Part shown: in pieces, positions 34,740-42,796 of the stretch
Numbering within the stretch: position 1 is the first letter of the stretch
Layout: each line of letters begins with the position of its first letter
NCBI GenBank assembly: GCA_012961165.1
Contig: DTZW01000019.1
Location: 1 to 46,588 of the forward strand
DNA length: 46,588 nucleotides
From: Gammaproteobacteria bacterium
GTDB lineage: Bacteria; Pseudomonadota; Gammaproteobacteria; Pseudomonadales; Azotimanducaceae
Direction of reading: 5' to 3'
The notes under the pieces: generated by a model
Told to the model about the DNA's origin: nothing
What the model saw: the letters and a program-made list of their open reading frames with translations, nothing else
Database searches by the model: none
Translations under genes and position numbers: made by a program

Positions 34740-35870
34740 ATGCCATTGGTATTAAACGAAGATCAAAACATGCTGAAAGATTCTGCAAAGAATTTCTGTT
34801 CAGACAACACCCCCATTACCCAACTGCGTCGTCTGCGTGATGATAAAGATGAATCAGGTTTTGACCGAGATACCTGGCGTCAGATGGTAGAGCTTGGCTG
34901 GGCTGGTATTACTGTCCCCGAAGATTTTGGTGGCCTTGGGTTTGGTTACATGGGGCTCGGCGTAGTGATGGAAGAATGTGGTCGAACCCTGACTGCTTCT
35001 CCCTTGTTTGGAACTGCAGTGCTAGGTAGCAGCGCTATCCTCCATGGTGGTACCCAGGAACAAAAAACTGAATTACTTGGCCAGGTAGTAGGCGGCGAAC
35101 TGCTACTGGCACTTGCGGTCGAAGAGACTCCTCATCACAACCCCTACGGCGCCAGCACTACCGCCGAAAAATCGGCTGGTGGTTACAAGGTGACAGGTAG
35201 CAAGAAGTTTGTGCTCGATGGCCATGTTGCTGACAAGCTTGTGGTCGTTGCAAGGTCATCAGGCAATGCCGGTGACCGTGATGGCCTAACGCTGGTGCTA
35301 GTGGATCGTGAGTCAAGCGGCGTATCGGTGACACGGACTATTATGGCTGACAGCCGAAACGCAGCGAATATTGAGTTTGCTGGTGCAGAAGGCGTGATGC
35401 TGGGTGAAGAAGGAAAGGGCGCTGATGTGCTGGATAAAGTGCTCGACACCGGTCGCATTCTGCTGGCAGCGGAAATGCTGGGTAGTATCCAGGAATGTTT
35501 CGAACGAACAATCGAATATCTCAAGACCCGTGAACAGTTTGGTGTTCCCATCGGATCCTTTCAGGCGCTGAAACATCGAGCTGCACAGATGTTCTGTGAA
35601 GTCGAATTGTCGAAGTCTGTTGTATTGGAAGCGTTGTCGGCACTGGACGAAGACTCAGACCAGGTTGCTGAACTCGCCAGTCTTGCAAAAACGCGCCTGA
35701 ATGACACCTACAATCTGGTGAGCAGTGAAGGCGTGCAGATGCATGGTGGTATCGGCATGACCGACGAGTACGAGATCGGGTTCTTTTTGAAGCGGTCACG
35801 AGTTTGCGAACATGCGCTGGGTGGTTCAGCTTTCCACAGGGACAGATACGGCGTCCTGCAGGGGTACTAA
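34740..35870 (+). CDS. Acyl-CoA dehydrogenase family protein
   Basis: This 376-residue protein has LNEDQNMLKDSAKNFC, WAGITVPEDFGGLGFGYMGLGVVMEECGRTL, TGSKKFVLDGHVADKLVVVARSS and ILLAAEMLGSIQECFERTIEYLKTREQFG. It ends GVQMHGGIGMTDEYEIGFFLKRS with the QxHGG motif of the FAD-binding end. It is a shorter member than the one at 21900 and belongs to the group often paired as heteromeric dehydrogenases in steroid or branched-chain degradation. It is probably an electron donor to ETF. AGGAGC precedes the ATG. Confidence 0.95.
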   Translation: MPLVLNEDQNMLKDSAKNFCSDNTPITQLRRLRDDKDESGFDRDTWRQMVELGWAGITVPEDFGGLGFGYMGLGVVMEECGRTLTASPLFGTAVLGSSAILHGGTQEQKTELLGQVVGGELLLALAVEETPHHNPYGASTTAEKSAGGYKVTGSKKFVLDGHVADKLVVVARSSGNAGDRDGLTLVLVDRESSGVSVTRTIMADSRNAANIEFAGAEGVMLGEEGKGADVLDKVLDTGRILLAAEMLGSIQECFERTIEYLKTREQFGVPIGSFQALKHRAAQMFCEVELSKSVVLEALSALDEDSDQVAELASLAKTRLNDTYNLVSSEGVQMHGGIGMTDEYEIGFFLKRSRVCEHALGGSAFHRDRYGVLQGY

Positions 35871-35903
35871 AACCCTTATCGTACAAAAACCCTTGTCGTA
35901 CAA
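35870..35903. repeat. 17-bp tandem repeat, two units
   Basis: Two units, AAACCCTTATCGTACAA and AAACCCTTGTCGTACAA, stand end to end directly after the dehydrogenase stop and overlap the terminator arm. Confidence 0.85.
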
Positions 35904-35938
35904 AACAGAGGCCTTGCAATGCAAGGCCTACGGTTTTG
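35901..35938. terminator. Bidirectional rho-independent terminator
   Basis: The stem AGGCCTTG (35909-35916) and CAAGGCCT (35922-35929) with a short loop CAATG is enclosed by CAAAAC (35901-35906) and GTTTTG (35933-35938). It lies 30 bp after the acyl-CoA dehydrogenase and serves the converging metX side as well. From 35939 to 36170 nothing else is recognised. Confidence 0.75.
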
Positions 35939-36170
35939 TTTGCGCAAACGTTTCCGTTTCGCACTTCACGATTCCAAGCGTCCCACGGGGAGATCATTGT
36001 CCTTGGCATCTTTCGTGCTATGGCAGTTTTTATTGTCCGCCTTAAGTTCGATCTCGCGATCTGGATTAAATATACGCCTGTTTGGTGCAGAAGTTAAAGA
36101 ACAAATGTGTATGAACAGATCGGGTTTAGAAGCTCTGGTGATAACGCACCAAAAATAAATTCCTGCGAGG

Positions 36171-37295
36171 CTAGGCTTCGCGAAGTTTTCCGGGTTGGTT
36201 CATGCTGCAGTTGAAAAAGTCGCACAGGATGGGACGGAACCGGTCCATATCTACCAGAAATGCATCGTGTCCCTGGATGGATTCGAGCGAGTGAAAGATA
36301 ACCTCGCGTTTCCCGTCCTCAAGTCCATCAGCAATACGTTTCTGGTGCGATATTGGGAACAGTAAGTCTGTCTCAACACCGATGACCAGAGCCCGACTGG
36401 CACCCACTCTTGCTAAACCGTGCTCGACCGACCCGCCATGGTCAGCGACGTCAAATAGATCCATCGCCCGAGAGAGGTAGAGATAGCAGTTGGCATCAAA
36501 GGTACCGATGAATTTATTGGCGTGGGCTTCAAGGTAGGATTCAACCTCGAAGTCCAGGCCAAAGGATTCGCCGGTCTGTCGTTCTTCAGGAATTAATTCC
36601 CGACCAAAACGTTGTTCCAGTTCTGCCGCACTTCGATAAGTCAGCATGCCTAGCTTGCGTGCAAGGCGCATGCCCAGGACTGGCTCTTCTGTAACGTCAT
36701 AATTGCCTTCATTCCAGACCGGGTCGCTTTGAATAATTTCCCGCTGTAGGGAACGAAGGGAAATAGCAAAAGGAGCCGCCCTTGCTGAGCCAGAAATGCT
36801 GACGACGCTTTCAGCAAATTCAGGGAAAAGTATGGCGTAAGCAATCGATGTCATACCACCCATGGATGCGCCAACAACGGAATGCAGTCGATCCAGGCCA
36901 AAGGATTTAACGACTTCGTGACCGCTACGGGCGATATCTTCAATCGTTAGTACGGGAAAGTCGAGTCGGTAGCGCTCGCCTGTTTCCGGATTGATGCTGG
37001 TGGGGCCAGTCGAGCCGAAACAGCTTCCCAGAGAGTTGACGCAAATGACGAAATACTTGGTGGTATCAATCGGCTTGCTTTCACCGACCATCTGCTCCCA
37101 CCAACCGGAGGAGGGATCAACCTGGGAAGAGGCAGCATGGGCCGAAGGAGACAAGCCGGTGAAAAGTAAAATCACGTTATCTTTCTGGAAGTTCAGCTCA
37201 CCCCAGGTCTCGTAGACAATAGTAGGACTTTCAAGATGGCCGTGGCGCATTTTGAATGATCCGTTGACCTGGTGGAATTTTCTGGCGGAACCCAT
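36171..37295 (-). CDS. metX: Homoserine O-acyltransferase (MetX family)
   Basis: This 374-residue alpha/beta-hydrolase-fold acyltransferase starts methionine synthesis by acylating L-homoserine. Visible elements are ESPTIVYETWGELN, LLFTGLSPSAHAA, NSLGSCFGSTGPTSINPETG, the nucleophile elbow GASMGGMTSIAYA (Ser), VIGVETDLLFPISHQ (Asp) and SIQGHDAFLVD (His). Whether it uses acetyl-CoA or succinyl-CoA is not decided here, as MetX proteins do both. No metW follows it in this window. It is a leftward single gene. Confidence 0.95.
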   Translation of the reverse strand: MGSARKFHQVNGSFKMRHGHLESPTIVYETWGELNFQKDNVILLFTGLSPSAHAASSQVDPSSGWWEQMVGESKPIDTTKYFVICVNSLGSCFGSTGPTSINPETGERYRLDFPVLTIEDIARSGHEVVKSFGLDRLHSVVGASMGGMTSIAYAILFPEFAESVVSISGSARAAPFAISLRSLQREIIQSDPVWNEGNYDVTEEPVLGMRLARKLGMLTYRSAAELEQRFGRELIPEERQTGESFGLDFEVESYLEAHANKFIGTFDANCYLYLSRAMDLFDVADHGGSVEHGLARVGASRALVIGVETDLLFPISHQKRIADGLEDGKREVIFHSLESIQGHDAFLVDMDRFRPILCDFFNCSMNQPGKLREA

Positions 37296-37355
37296 ATTGG
37301 CTTAAGGCCGTTGTGTTGACGAGGGCAATAGTTTGGCAAGAATGCGGTCTTTTTT

Positions 37356-37592
37356 CTAGGCTTGGGGGTTGTGGGGTCTAACTGGCTGATTTTGCATCAT
37401 CTTTACCGATGAGTAGGTGGATACAGCATAAGGCACCAGGTAGGTCAGCGCGATTTGCAGGATCTGCTGGCGACTCAGTTCCAGGGCCAATAGCGCCGGA
37501 CCGTGATTAATCAGGGCGAGAACCGTACCGACAACAAGTGCGACTTTGATCGCGGTCAACACAACAGGTCTGAGAAATATATGGTTGGCCAT
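37356..37592 (-). CDS. NrtS-like small membrane protein
   Basis: The ATG at 37592 gives 78 residues; a TTG two codons earlier is possible. Two transmembrane helices, KVALVVGTVLALINHGPALL and ILQIALTYLVPYAVSTYSSV, match the NrtS family, small proteins reported to take part in nitrate/nitrite uptake in cyanobacteria and found widely. The function in a gammaproteobacterium is not shown. It is divergent from the LysR gene at 37736, and the 17-bp repeat array lies between them. Confidence 0.75.
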   Translation of the reverse strand: MANHIFLRPVVLTAIKVALVVGTVLALINHGPALLALELSRQQILQIALTYLVPYAVSTYSSVKMMQNQPVRPHNPQA

Positions 37593-37639
37593 GATCAATA
37601 GGGGATTGTTTCGAATGTCGACACAATCTGGACCGCTTT

Positions 37640-37705
37640 TGCGATTATTGCAACTGTACGATTATTGCAACTGTACGATTATTGCAACTGTACGATTATT
37701 GCAAC
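37640..37705. promoter_or_regulatory. 17-bp tandem repeats (four units) in a divergent promoter region
   Basis: The unit TACGATTATTGCAACTG occurs at 37640 (one base different), 37657, 37674 and 37691 (last one partial). It spans 31 to 96 bp upstream of the LysR-type start (37736) and just upstream of the divergent NrtS-like gene (37592). Each unit carries TTGCAA. The position fits a multi-site operator for the LysR protein; 17 bp is not a whole helical turn number. Confidence 0.7.
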
Positions 37706-37735
37706 AAGGGTGTCCGTGGGCGTAATCTGGACATC

Positions 37736-38635
37736 ATGGATATTCCCAGTCTCAGACTTTTCATCACGCTTTCCCGAAACCTCCACTTCGGGAAAACCAG
37801 CGAAGAGATACACATGTCTCCCTCGGCAGTTAGTCGTGCGCTACAGCGGCTCGAGGATCAGCTAGGGCATCCATTGCTGGTGCGCGACAACAGATCTGCC
37901 CTGCTAACGGAGGAAGGACAGGTATTTCTTGAGTACGCGCTGGAAATCGTCAAACGGTGGGAAACCCTGCAGCGGGATCTCGAGGGTAAGTCTGCTGTCC
38001 TGCGGGGACAGTTGACGTTGTTTGCGTCCGTAACCGCCAGTCAGAGTATTCTTCCAACTGTTCTGTCTGATTTTCGAAAGCAGTACCCCGAAATTCATAT
38101 TCAACTGGAAACCGGATATGCGGTAAACGCACTCTCAAGATTGGCTGAGGGGATTGATGTTGTAGTGGCGGCGCTACCGGTCGACGGTAGTGAGGATGAT
38201 GAGCAACTCGAGAAACGCATCATTACTTCGATCCCGTTGCAAACGGTTGCACCAGCAAATCATCGATTGGGTGAGCTGCTGGATATCGAACCTATTGACT
38301 GGTCATCAGTCCCTCTGGTGCTGCCATCGACCGGGCAGGTTCGAAAGAACATCAATGTATGGCTTCGCAACCAGTCTATTTCTCCTAACGTATATGCTGA
38401 GGTGCCGGGGAATGAAGCGATACTGTCATTGGTCGCTCTGGGATGTGGTGTTGGCTTTGTCCCAGAGCTGGTCATTAAGGATAGCCCGCTGGCTGATCAG
38501 GTAGAGGTGGTAGAAGACGGACCAGTCCTGGAAGATTTTCATGTGGGGTTTTGTACCAGGAAAAAAAACCTGGAGGTCTCTCCCATCATTCGAGCTTTCT
38601 GGGAATCTATACCCGTAACTTCTGTTAGTAACTAA
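37736..38635 (+). CDS. LysR-family regulator, IlvY-like
   Basis: The ATG at 37736 (MDIPSLRLFITLSRNLHFGKTSEEIHMSPSAVSRAL) gives 299 residues. The longer frame to 37682 runs through the repeat array and is unlikely. The winged helix (VSRALQRLEDQLGHPLLVRDNRSALLTEEG) is close to IlvY, the activator of ketol-acid reductoisomerase, and HFGKTS and VRDNR are IlvY-like. In E. coli ilvY lies divergent from ilvC; here the divergent gene is NrtS-like, so the regulon may differ. The effector domain is complete and ends at 38635. Confidence 0.9.
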   Translation: MDIPSLRLFITLSRNLHFGKTSEEIHMSPSAVSRALQRLEDQLGHPLLVRDNRSALLTEEGQVFLEYALEIVKRWETLQRDLEGKSAVLRGQLTLFASVTASQSILPTVLSDFRKQYPEIHIQLETGYAVNALSRLAEGIDVVVAALPVDGSEDDEQLEKRIITSIPLQTVAPANHRLGELLDIEPIDWSSVPLVLPSTGQVRKNINVWLRNQSISPNVYAEVPGNEAILSLVALGCGVGFVPELVIKDSPLADQVEVVEDGPVLEDFHVGFCTRKKNLEVSPIIRAFWESIPVTSVSN

Positions 38636-38667
38636 CCTGGGCCAGCGACCGACTATTTTTTGTAGCA

Positions 38668-38835
38668 ATGTTTGTGAGGAATGCCTGGGAGCTTTATGGG
38701 ATAGAGCGGGATTCAGTCAAAGTTGATTGCCTGGAATTAACCAGTCAAGGCGGGTCAGTGGAAGCTTCGCCCAGGTTTGCTGTCGCTTCATTGACCAATT
38801 GGGGTGTGGAACACCGCTCGAGGGTTTATTGTTAG
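38668..38835 (+). CDS. Possible small ORF (55 aa), unknown
   Basis: An ATG at 38668 opens 55 codons (MFVRNAWELYGIERDSVKVD...) with coding-like content. Nothing is recognised and the ribosome-binding site is unclear. It lies in a 445-bp stretch without any larger gene. Confidence 0.3.
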   Translation: MFVRNAWELYGIERDSVKVDCLELTSQGGSVEASPRFAVASLTNWGVEHRSRVYC

Positions 38836-38913
38836 TACTCATTAGGTGACTTAAAAAACAGTAGCTTAGGCACTATCGGGCTGGTTTTTCCATCTTGTGT
38901 GTTATCTTGCAGG

Positions 38914-38935
38914 CCTGGTTTTAAACCGGGTTTTT
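38914..38935 (+). terminator. Probable rho-independent terminator
   Basis: CCTGGT/ACCGGG stem around a TTTAA loop, followed by TTTTTG. It lies between the IlvY-like gene and the cupin gene. Confidence 0.55.
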
Positions 38936-38958
38936 GATGACTCTGGGTTAATGTTAGT

Positions 38959-39010
38959 CAATAAATCAATAAATCAATGAATCAATAAATCAATCAATGA
39001 ATGAATGAAT
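38959..39010 (+). repeat. Tetranucleotide array, 13 NAAT units
   Basis: Thirteen consecutive units of the form NAAT (CAAT, AAAT, GAAT) occupy 38959-39010, 70 bp upstream of the cupin gene start. An ATG (39001) inside the array opens a 24-codon leader frame that ends TAG at 39073-39075, six bases before the cupin start. Confidence 0.9.
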
Positions 39011-39080
39011 TGGCAGTATCAACTTATGCGCCGTCGGTCGGGTATGGCGGTGCAAGTGGCGACCTTGGTGAATAGATATT

Positions 39081-39980
39081 ATGAAAATTAGTGAAATTGC
39101 ACCAAATGTATCGGTGGGTACAGGTAACCCAAGGGGTGGTATTGATCTTTGTTTTGACCTGACTGCCCAGGAAACAATCCAGCTTTCCGAAGTGTGGACT
39201 ATCGCTGGTTGGGAAATCCGTTTTGTATTTCTACCACCTCACCAGACGCTGGAGTTGGAAGGTAAAAACCACTACCTTAAAGTTATCGTTGGGAAATTGG
39301 CTAACCTCGGACGTGATTGTTTTGCAGAAAATTATGCAGTTCGAACGACCCGCCTCGAAAAGCCGCGAGTGTTATCAGGATCACAGGGGCTGCTCTGTGC
39401 GTTGTTAACTGAAACTCCTGATTTACTCCCGAACATCCATGATATGTCCGACTGTGTTTTCGCTGGCCCGATGGCGCAGTATCTGGAGTGGAAGAGTTTT
39501 AAAGAAAGGTTCGGTGCTTTCACAGACTATTTTGAACAGCTTGATAACCACATGGCGAATGGATTTCATTTGTTGGATTCAGAAGAATCGGAAATAACCT
39601 ACGTAAACTTTTGGACCTGCGGGAAGAATGGGGACGTCTCCACCCATAACCATGCTCAGGATCCATCTCTTGCGGGACCGGCTTTTGCCGAGGTTCACCT
39701 GGTTCTTAATAATGGAAGCGGGACAGCAGGCATGTATAAAACTCACGGCCCGGATTCTGATGCGAGAGATGTCCACGTCATGAAGCGAGGTGATGAACAC
39801 GGACCGTTTTTTGAGCATCAGGCTGGCAAGCCTGTACTGCTGGACAACGGTGCGGTCAAATACCCCTGGCATGGGTGGCAAAGTGGTAACGACGATCAGG
39901 ATGTTCAGTCATACGATCTTGTCGCCGCGTTTGAAATTAGCCCTGATTATGTGTTGATACCAACGAGTGAAGTAACCTGA
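39081..39980 (+). CDS. Cupin protein related to aldos-2-ulose dehydratase/isomerase
   Basis: This 299-residue protein carries NFWTCGKNGDVSTHNHAQDP and then AEVHLVLNNGSGTAGMY, a cupin metal site (H-N-H ... E-x-H). It resembles the second cupin of fungal aldos-2-ulose dehydratase, though I place it there by motif only. Conserved hydrophobic strands (WEIRFVFLP, LKVIVGKLANLGRD) form the first half. A sugar-lactone or ulose-related reaction is possible, and an aldonolactone-type oxidase lies 5 kb away. The preceding 52-bp NAAT repeat and leader frame may set its expression. It is followed 68 bp later by the 805-residue gene. Confidence 0.85.
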   Translation: MKISEIAPNVSVGTGNPRGGIDLCFDLTAQETIQLSEVWTIAGWEIRFVFLPPHQTLELEGKNHYLKVIVGKLANLGRDCFAENYAVRTTRLEKPRVLSGSQGLLCALLTETPDLLPNIHDMSDCVFAGPMAQYLEWKSFKERFGAFTDYFEQLDNHMANGFHLLDSEESEITYVNFWTCGKNGDVSTHNHAQDPSLAGPAFAEVHLVLNNGSGTAGMYKTHGPDSDARDVHVMKRGDEHGPFFEHQAGKPVLLDNGAVKYPWHGWQSGNDDQDVQSYDLVAAFEISPDYVLIPTSEVT

Positions 39981-40048
39981 CTTCAATAAGAGGTTGTGGC
40001 GGGTTCCTTTGCACCCAACCAGCATTAACAGGGAATAGGCATTAGTTC

Positions 40049-42466
40049 ATGGCGGTTACAGTCAATCTTGTTCTTTACCCCCAGGTCCAGAATGGAGCAG
40101 AGGTCGCGGCGGTTAAGAAAAAACTCCAGACAACCCTCAGTGTTGACGCCGCAACCGTAGATTCGTGGTACTCCACAGTGAATCCAACCTCGATCCTGAC
40201 GGATGTAGAGGAGTCGATTGCGGTAAAATACGTCAGCGCTATTCAGGAATGCGGCGCCCAATGTAACCTCCAGCCCAGTGGTAGAGATAAAGCTGCCTGG
40301 GGTCTCGAGCAAAAGATTAATCCGGATTCTACGGATCTGTTTGTTTGCCCTTTCTGTGAACACGAAGAACAGGTTGACAAAGGCAGCAAGCTGGATAAAT
40401 GCCCGGAATGTGGTCTGGTCATTGCCGAATGGGAAGAAAAAATACGGGAAGAGGCGGAGAATGAGAAAATTCGTCGCCGCCTGATGCGAGACCAGCGATT
40501 AAAAGGTGACAAACAAGACGATCAGGATACTAATCGCAGGGAGCTTGAGCGGTTAAGAGAACTTGAACGGGAGATCGTGAAGGAGCTTGGGATTAAGCCT
40601 CCAAGTGCCCTCTGGGTTTTCTTTGAGAAATATACCATCTCGCTAAGTTTTGCGATCAGCCTATTGATCGTGGCACTAGCGGGGGTCGGCTTCCGTTACC
40701 TGGATCTTTACCTCGAGCATCTCGCCCGTGAAGAAACCGTAGCAGCGGCCCCAAGCGAACAGATTCGGGATGTCGCACTGGTGGTTGCAGTTGCAGTGGA
40801 AATGCAGCAGCAAGGTAATCAGGTGGTCCTCACGGAAATTGTCGATGCAACGCAGGTAATGCGCGGGCCGGGGGGGGGAGCGCGACAGGAAATTATACAG
40901 GCCGCACAGCAAATGATGAAAGGCGTTAATCCTGAAATATTCCTGGATATTGCCAGCAAAATGGCGCCGTCCATAGCTAGGGCGAAACTTGCGCCGGGCG
41001 AGGCTGAACCTGCACTGGTTAACCTGGACACGATTGGCGGCGTATCTGGGCTGCAGGGCGTATCAATCTTTTCCCCTGATGAACTGCAGGAAATGGCGTC
41101 ACCGCTCCTCGAGCACGGGCACGACAAGATCCTCGCTGTACTGACGAAGAAACAGTCCATCAAAGACAAACTGAATCTCGCCGGATCGGACATCATCGTC
41201 CAGGCGATTGATGAAATGGACGGATCTGCCATCGTCAATCTGCTGAGCAGCGTTAGACAAGACCAGGAATGGGACCAGTACCTGTTGTCGCAGGTTAAAC
41301 AGTATATTCTTAACGCTAACCTTGAAGCTGCTGACCTACTTGCCGATCGAATCAGAAATCCCGTCGTCAGGATCAATGCTTTCGCCGGGATGATGGAAGA
41401 ACACCTGCTGCGAGAGGACCTTTTGGCCGTCAAGGTGCTAAGGGCGAGGGTGAAAATGGACCTGGTTAAGATCGAGAATCCTGATGCAAGGGCAAAGGTG
41501 ATTCTTGATCTGGGCCAAAGAATGGCTGCAGTGGGTAGTCCTGTTGAACCGGCTGGTTCAATAAGCAGTGTCCAGCGGATGGCGAATGACAGCAAGGATC
41601 CGCTTGAAAAATCTGCTCTGATCTCGTGGCTGGCAGTAGCTTACATGAACGCTGGGGATAAAGCGCAGGCCAAGCGTCTGCTGCGCAATGCGCAGAAAAC
41701 AGCAGGCCAGGTTCCGTTACTTAATGATCGAATATCTGCCTTCACCAAATTGGCGCAGCGTTACTATGACGTCCGCAACAATACCTTGGCCAGTGAGATT
41801 TTGTCAGAAGCTTCAGTGCTGGCAGCGACGAAATTGGAGCATCAGCCGCGATCGGTTGCCTTCGGCAAGATAGCACTTGCCCAGGCGTATATTGGGGACT
41901 TTGTCGGTACGAGGGAGGCCATTGACAATGCTGCCGAAGGCAAAGGTAAGCAACAACTCTTGGTGAAGGTGGCGGAAATGCTGCTAGGTGAGCAACGCTT
42001 CTATGAAGCCTTGTCATGGATGGAAACCCTGGAAGATGAAGTGGAATATTCCAGGCTCGAACTGCGGCTATCGAGTGCATTCTTTTACGCAGGCCGAACC
42101 CGGGAAGCGCTTAACCGGATTGAACAATCTGCTCCCCGGATGCAGCGAATCTATGAGCTGTCGGAAAGGGGGCTGCTCACCAGCCAATATGCGCGATTCC
42201 TGGCCAGACTCGGAAAGGGGGATCGCTCAGAACAGCTGTTTGAAGAGGCAGAAGCCATCAGCAAAGAGCTGACTGGTCGAAAATCACAGATAAACCTGGG
42301 GCTGGTGGCAGTTGATCGTGCGAGGGTCTTCCAGCTAGAGAAAGCCAAGGAAATTGTGATCAATGAACTTACTGATAGTATGATCAGAGACCCTATCGAT
42401 ACCGAAGTTCTAGTGACAGAGCGGATCATCAAGAGCCTGTTGCCTGAGGGGACAGCCGCCCGATAA
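40049..42466 (+). CDS. Membrane-anchored zinc-ribbon protein with long helical-repeat domain
   Basis: This 805-residue protein has a layout I do not know as a named family. Residues 1-75 look like an L7/L12-type alpha/beta module (VKKKLQTTLSVDAATVDSWY, KYVSAIQECGAQCNL). A zinc ribbon follows with C100, C103, C118 and C121 (CPFC, CPECGLVIAEW). Residues 125-180 form a charged coiled coil and about 196-216 a single membrane helix (SFAISLLIVALAGVGF). The remaining ~580 residues are alpha-helical with TPR-like spacing (LISWLAVAYMNAGDKAQAKRLL, ALAQAYIGDFVGTREAI). It is likely a scaffold or sensor, with the ribbon in the cytoplasm and the repeats on the other side of the membrane. Confidence 0.85.
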   Translation: MAVTVNLVLYPQVQNGAEVAAVKKKLQTTLSVDAATVDSWYSTVNPTSILTDVEESIAVKYVSAIQECGAQCNLQPSGRDKAAWGLEQKINPDSTDLFVCPFCEHEEQVDKGSKLDKCPECGLVIAEWEEKIREEAENEKIRRRLMRDQRLKGDKQDDQDTNRRELERLRELEREIVKELGIKPPSALWVFFEKYTISLSFAISLLIVALAGVGFRYLDLYLEHLAREETVAAAPSEQIRDVALVVAVAVEMQQQGNQVVLTEIVDATQVMRGPGGGARQEIIQAAQQMMKGVNPEIFLDIASKMAPSIARAKLAPGEAEPALVNLDTIGGVSGLQGVSIFSPDELQEMASPLLEHGHDKILAVLTKKQSIKDKLNLAGSDIIVQAIDEMDGSAIVNLLSSVRQDQEWDQYLLSQVKQYILNANLEAADLLADRIRNPVVRINAFAGMMEEHLLREDLLAVKVLRARVKMDLVKIENPDARAKVILDLGQRMAAVGSPVEPAGSISSVQRMANDSKDPLEKSALISWLAVAYMNAGDKAQAKRLLRNAQKTAGQVPLLNDRISAFTKLAQRYYDVRNNTLASEILSEASVLAATKLEHQPRSVAFGKIALAQAYIGDFVGTREAIDNAAEGKGKQQLLVKVAEMLLGEQRFYEALSWMETLEDEVEYSRLELRLSSAFFYAGRTREALNRIEQSAPRMQRIYELSERGLLTSQYARFLARLGKGDRSEQLFEEAEAISKELTGRKSQINLGLVAVDRARVFQLEKAKEIVINELTDSMIRDPIDTEVLVTERIIKSLLPEGTAAR

Positions 42467-42482
42467 GAGGGCTGGCAAATAT

Positions 42483-42497
42483 ATTCTAAAATAGAAT
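42483..42497. promoter_or_regulatory. Palindromic operator-like site ATTCTA-AAA-TAGAAT
   Basis: A perfect 15-bp palindrome (42483-42497) is followed by another ATTCTAAAATA half (from 42505) and two TATAGAAT copies (42530-42550) in AT-rich DNA upstream of the small gene at 42582. The clustering suggests a regulator-bound promoter region. Confidence 0.4.
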
Positions 42498-42581
42498 GAA
42501 TAATATTCTAAAATACGGTATTAACATTATATATAGAATATATAGAATGTTGGCTATTAAGCACTAATAGCCAGGTGAAAC

Positions 42582-42794
42582 ATGTCCGCTTGCCAAGGTT
42601 GCGACCCTTCGTACACTCATGAACCGTTTAACCATCGAAAAGAAACCCCTCTGCGTGCCACCTTGTTCTGTTGGGTTTCCGTGCTAATGATGATTGGCTG
42701 GATAGGAATTTTGACTGTGGTGTTTGAACTGGCAGGACCTGGTGATATGACGGCCGTGCCAACACTTGAGGCATTCCTTAAGACGCTGCTATAA
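42582..42794 (+). CDS. Small hypothetical membrane protein
   Basis: This 70-residue product has a Cys-containing N-terminus (SACQGCDPSYTHEPFNHR) and one hydrophobic helix (LFCWVSVLMMIGWIGILTVVF). AGGTGAAAC before the ATG is a usable ribosome-binding site. The gene ends 2 bp before the convergent LysR gene and follows the AT-rich palindromes. Function unknown; it could be a single-helix membrane partner. Confidence 0.65.
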   Translation: MSACQGCDPSYTHEPFNHRKETPLRATLFCWVSVLMMIGWIGILTVVFELAGPGDMTAVPTLEAFLKTLL

Positions 42795-42796
42795 CG

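Noticed and set aside
35183-35551. 122-codon frame on the minus strand inside the acyl-CoA dehydrogenase
   Set aside because: Serine-rich antisense shadow of a gene with complete family motifs.
37640-37705. 17-bp repeats considered as iterons or a CRISPR
   Set aside because: There is no replication gene or spacer sequence, and the position between divergent genes fits an operator better.
40819-41595. 258-codon frame on the minus strand
   Set aside because: It is serine-rich antisense of the 805-residue gene, which has clear domains; long antisense frames are common in helical-repeat genes.
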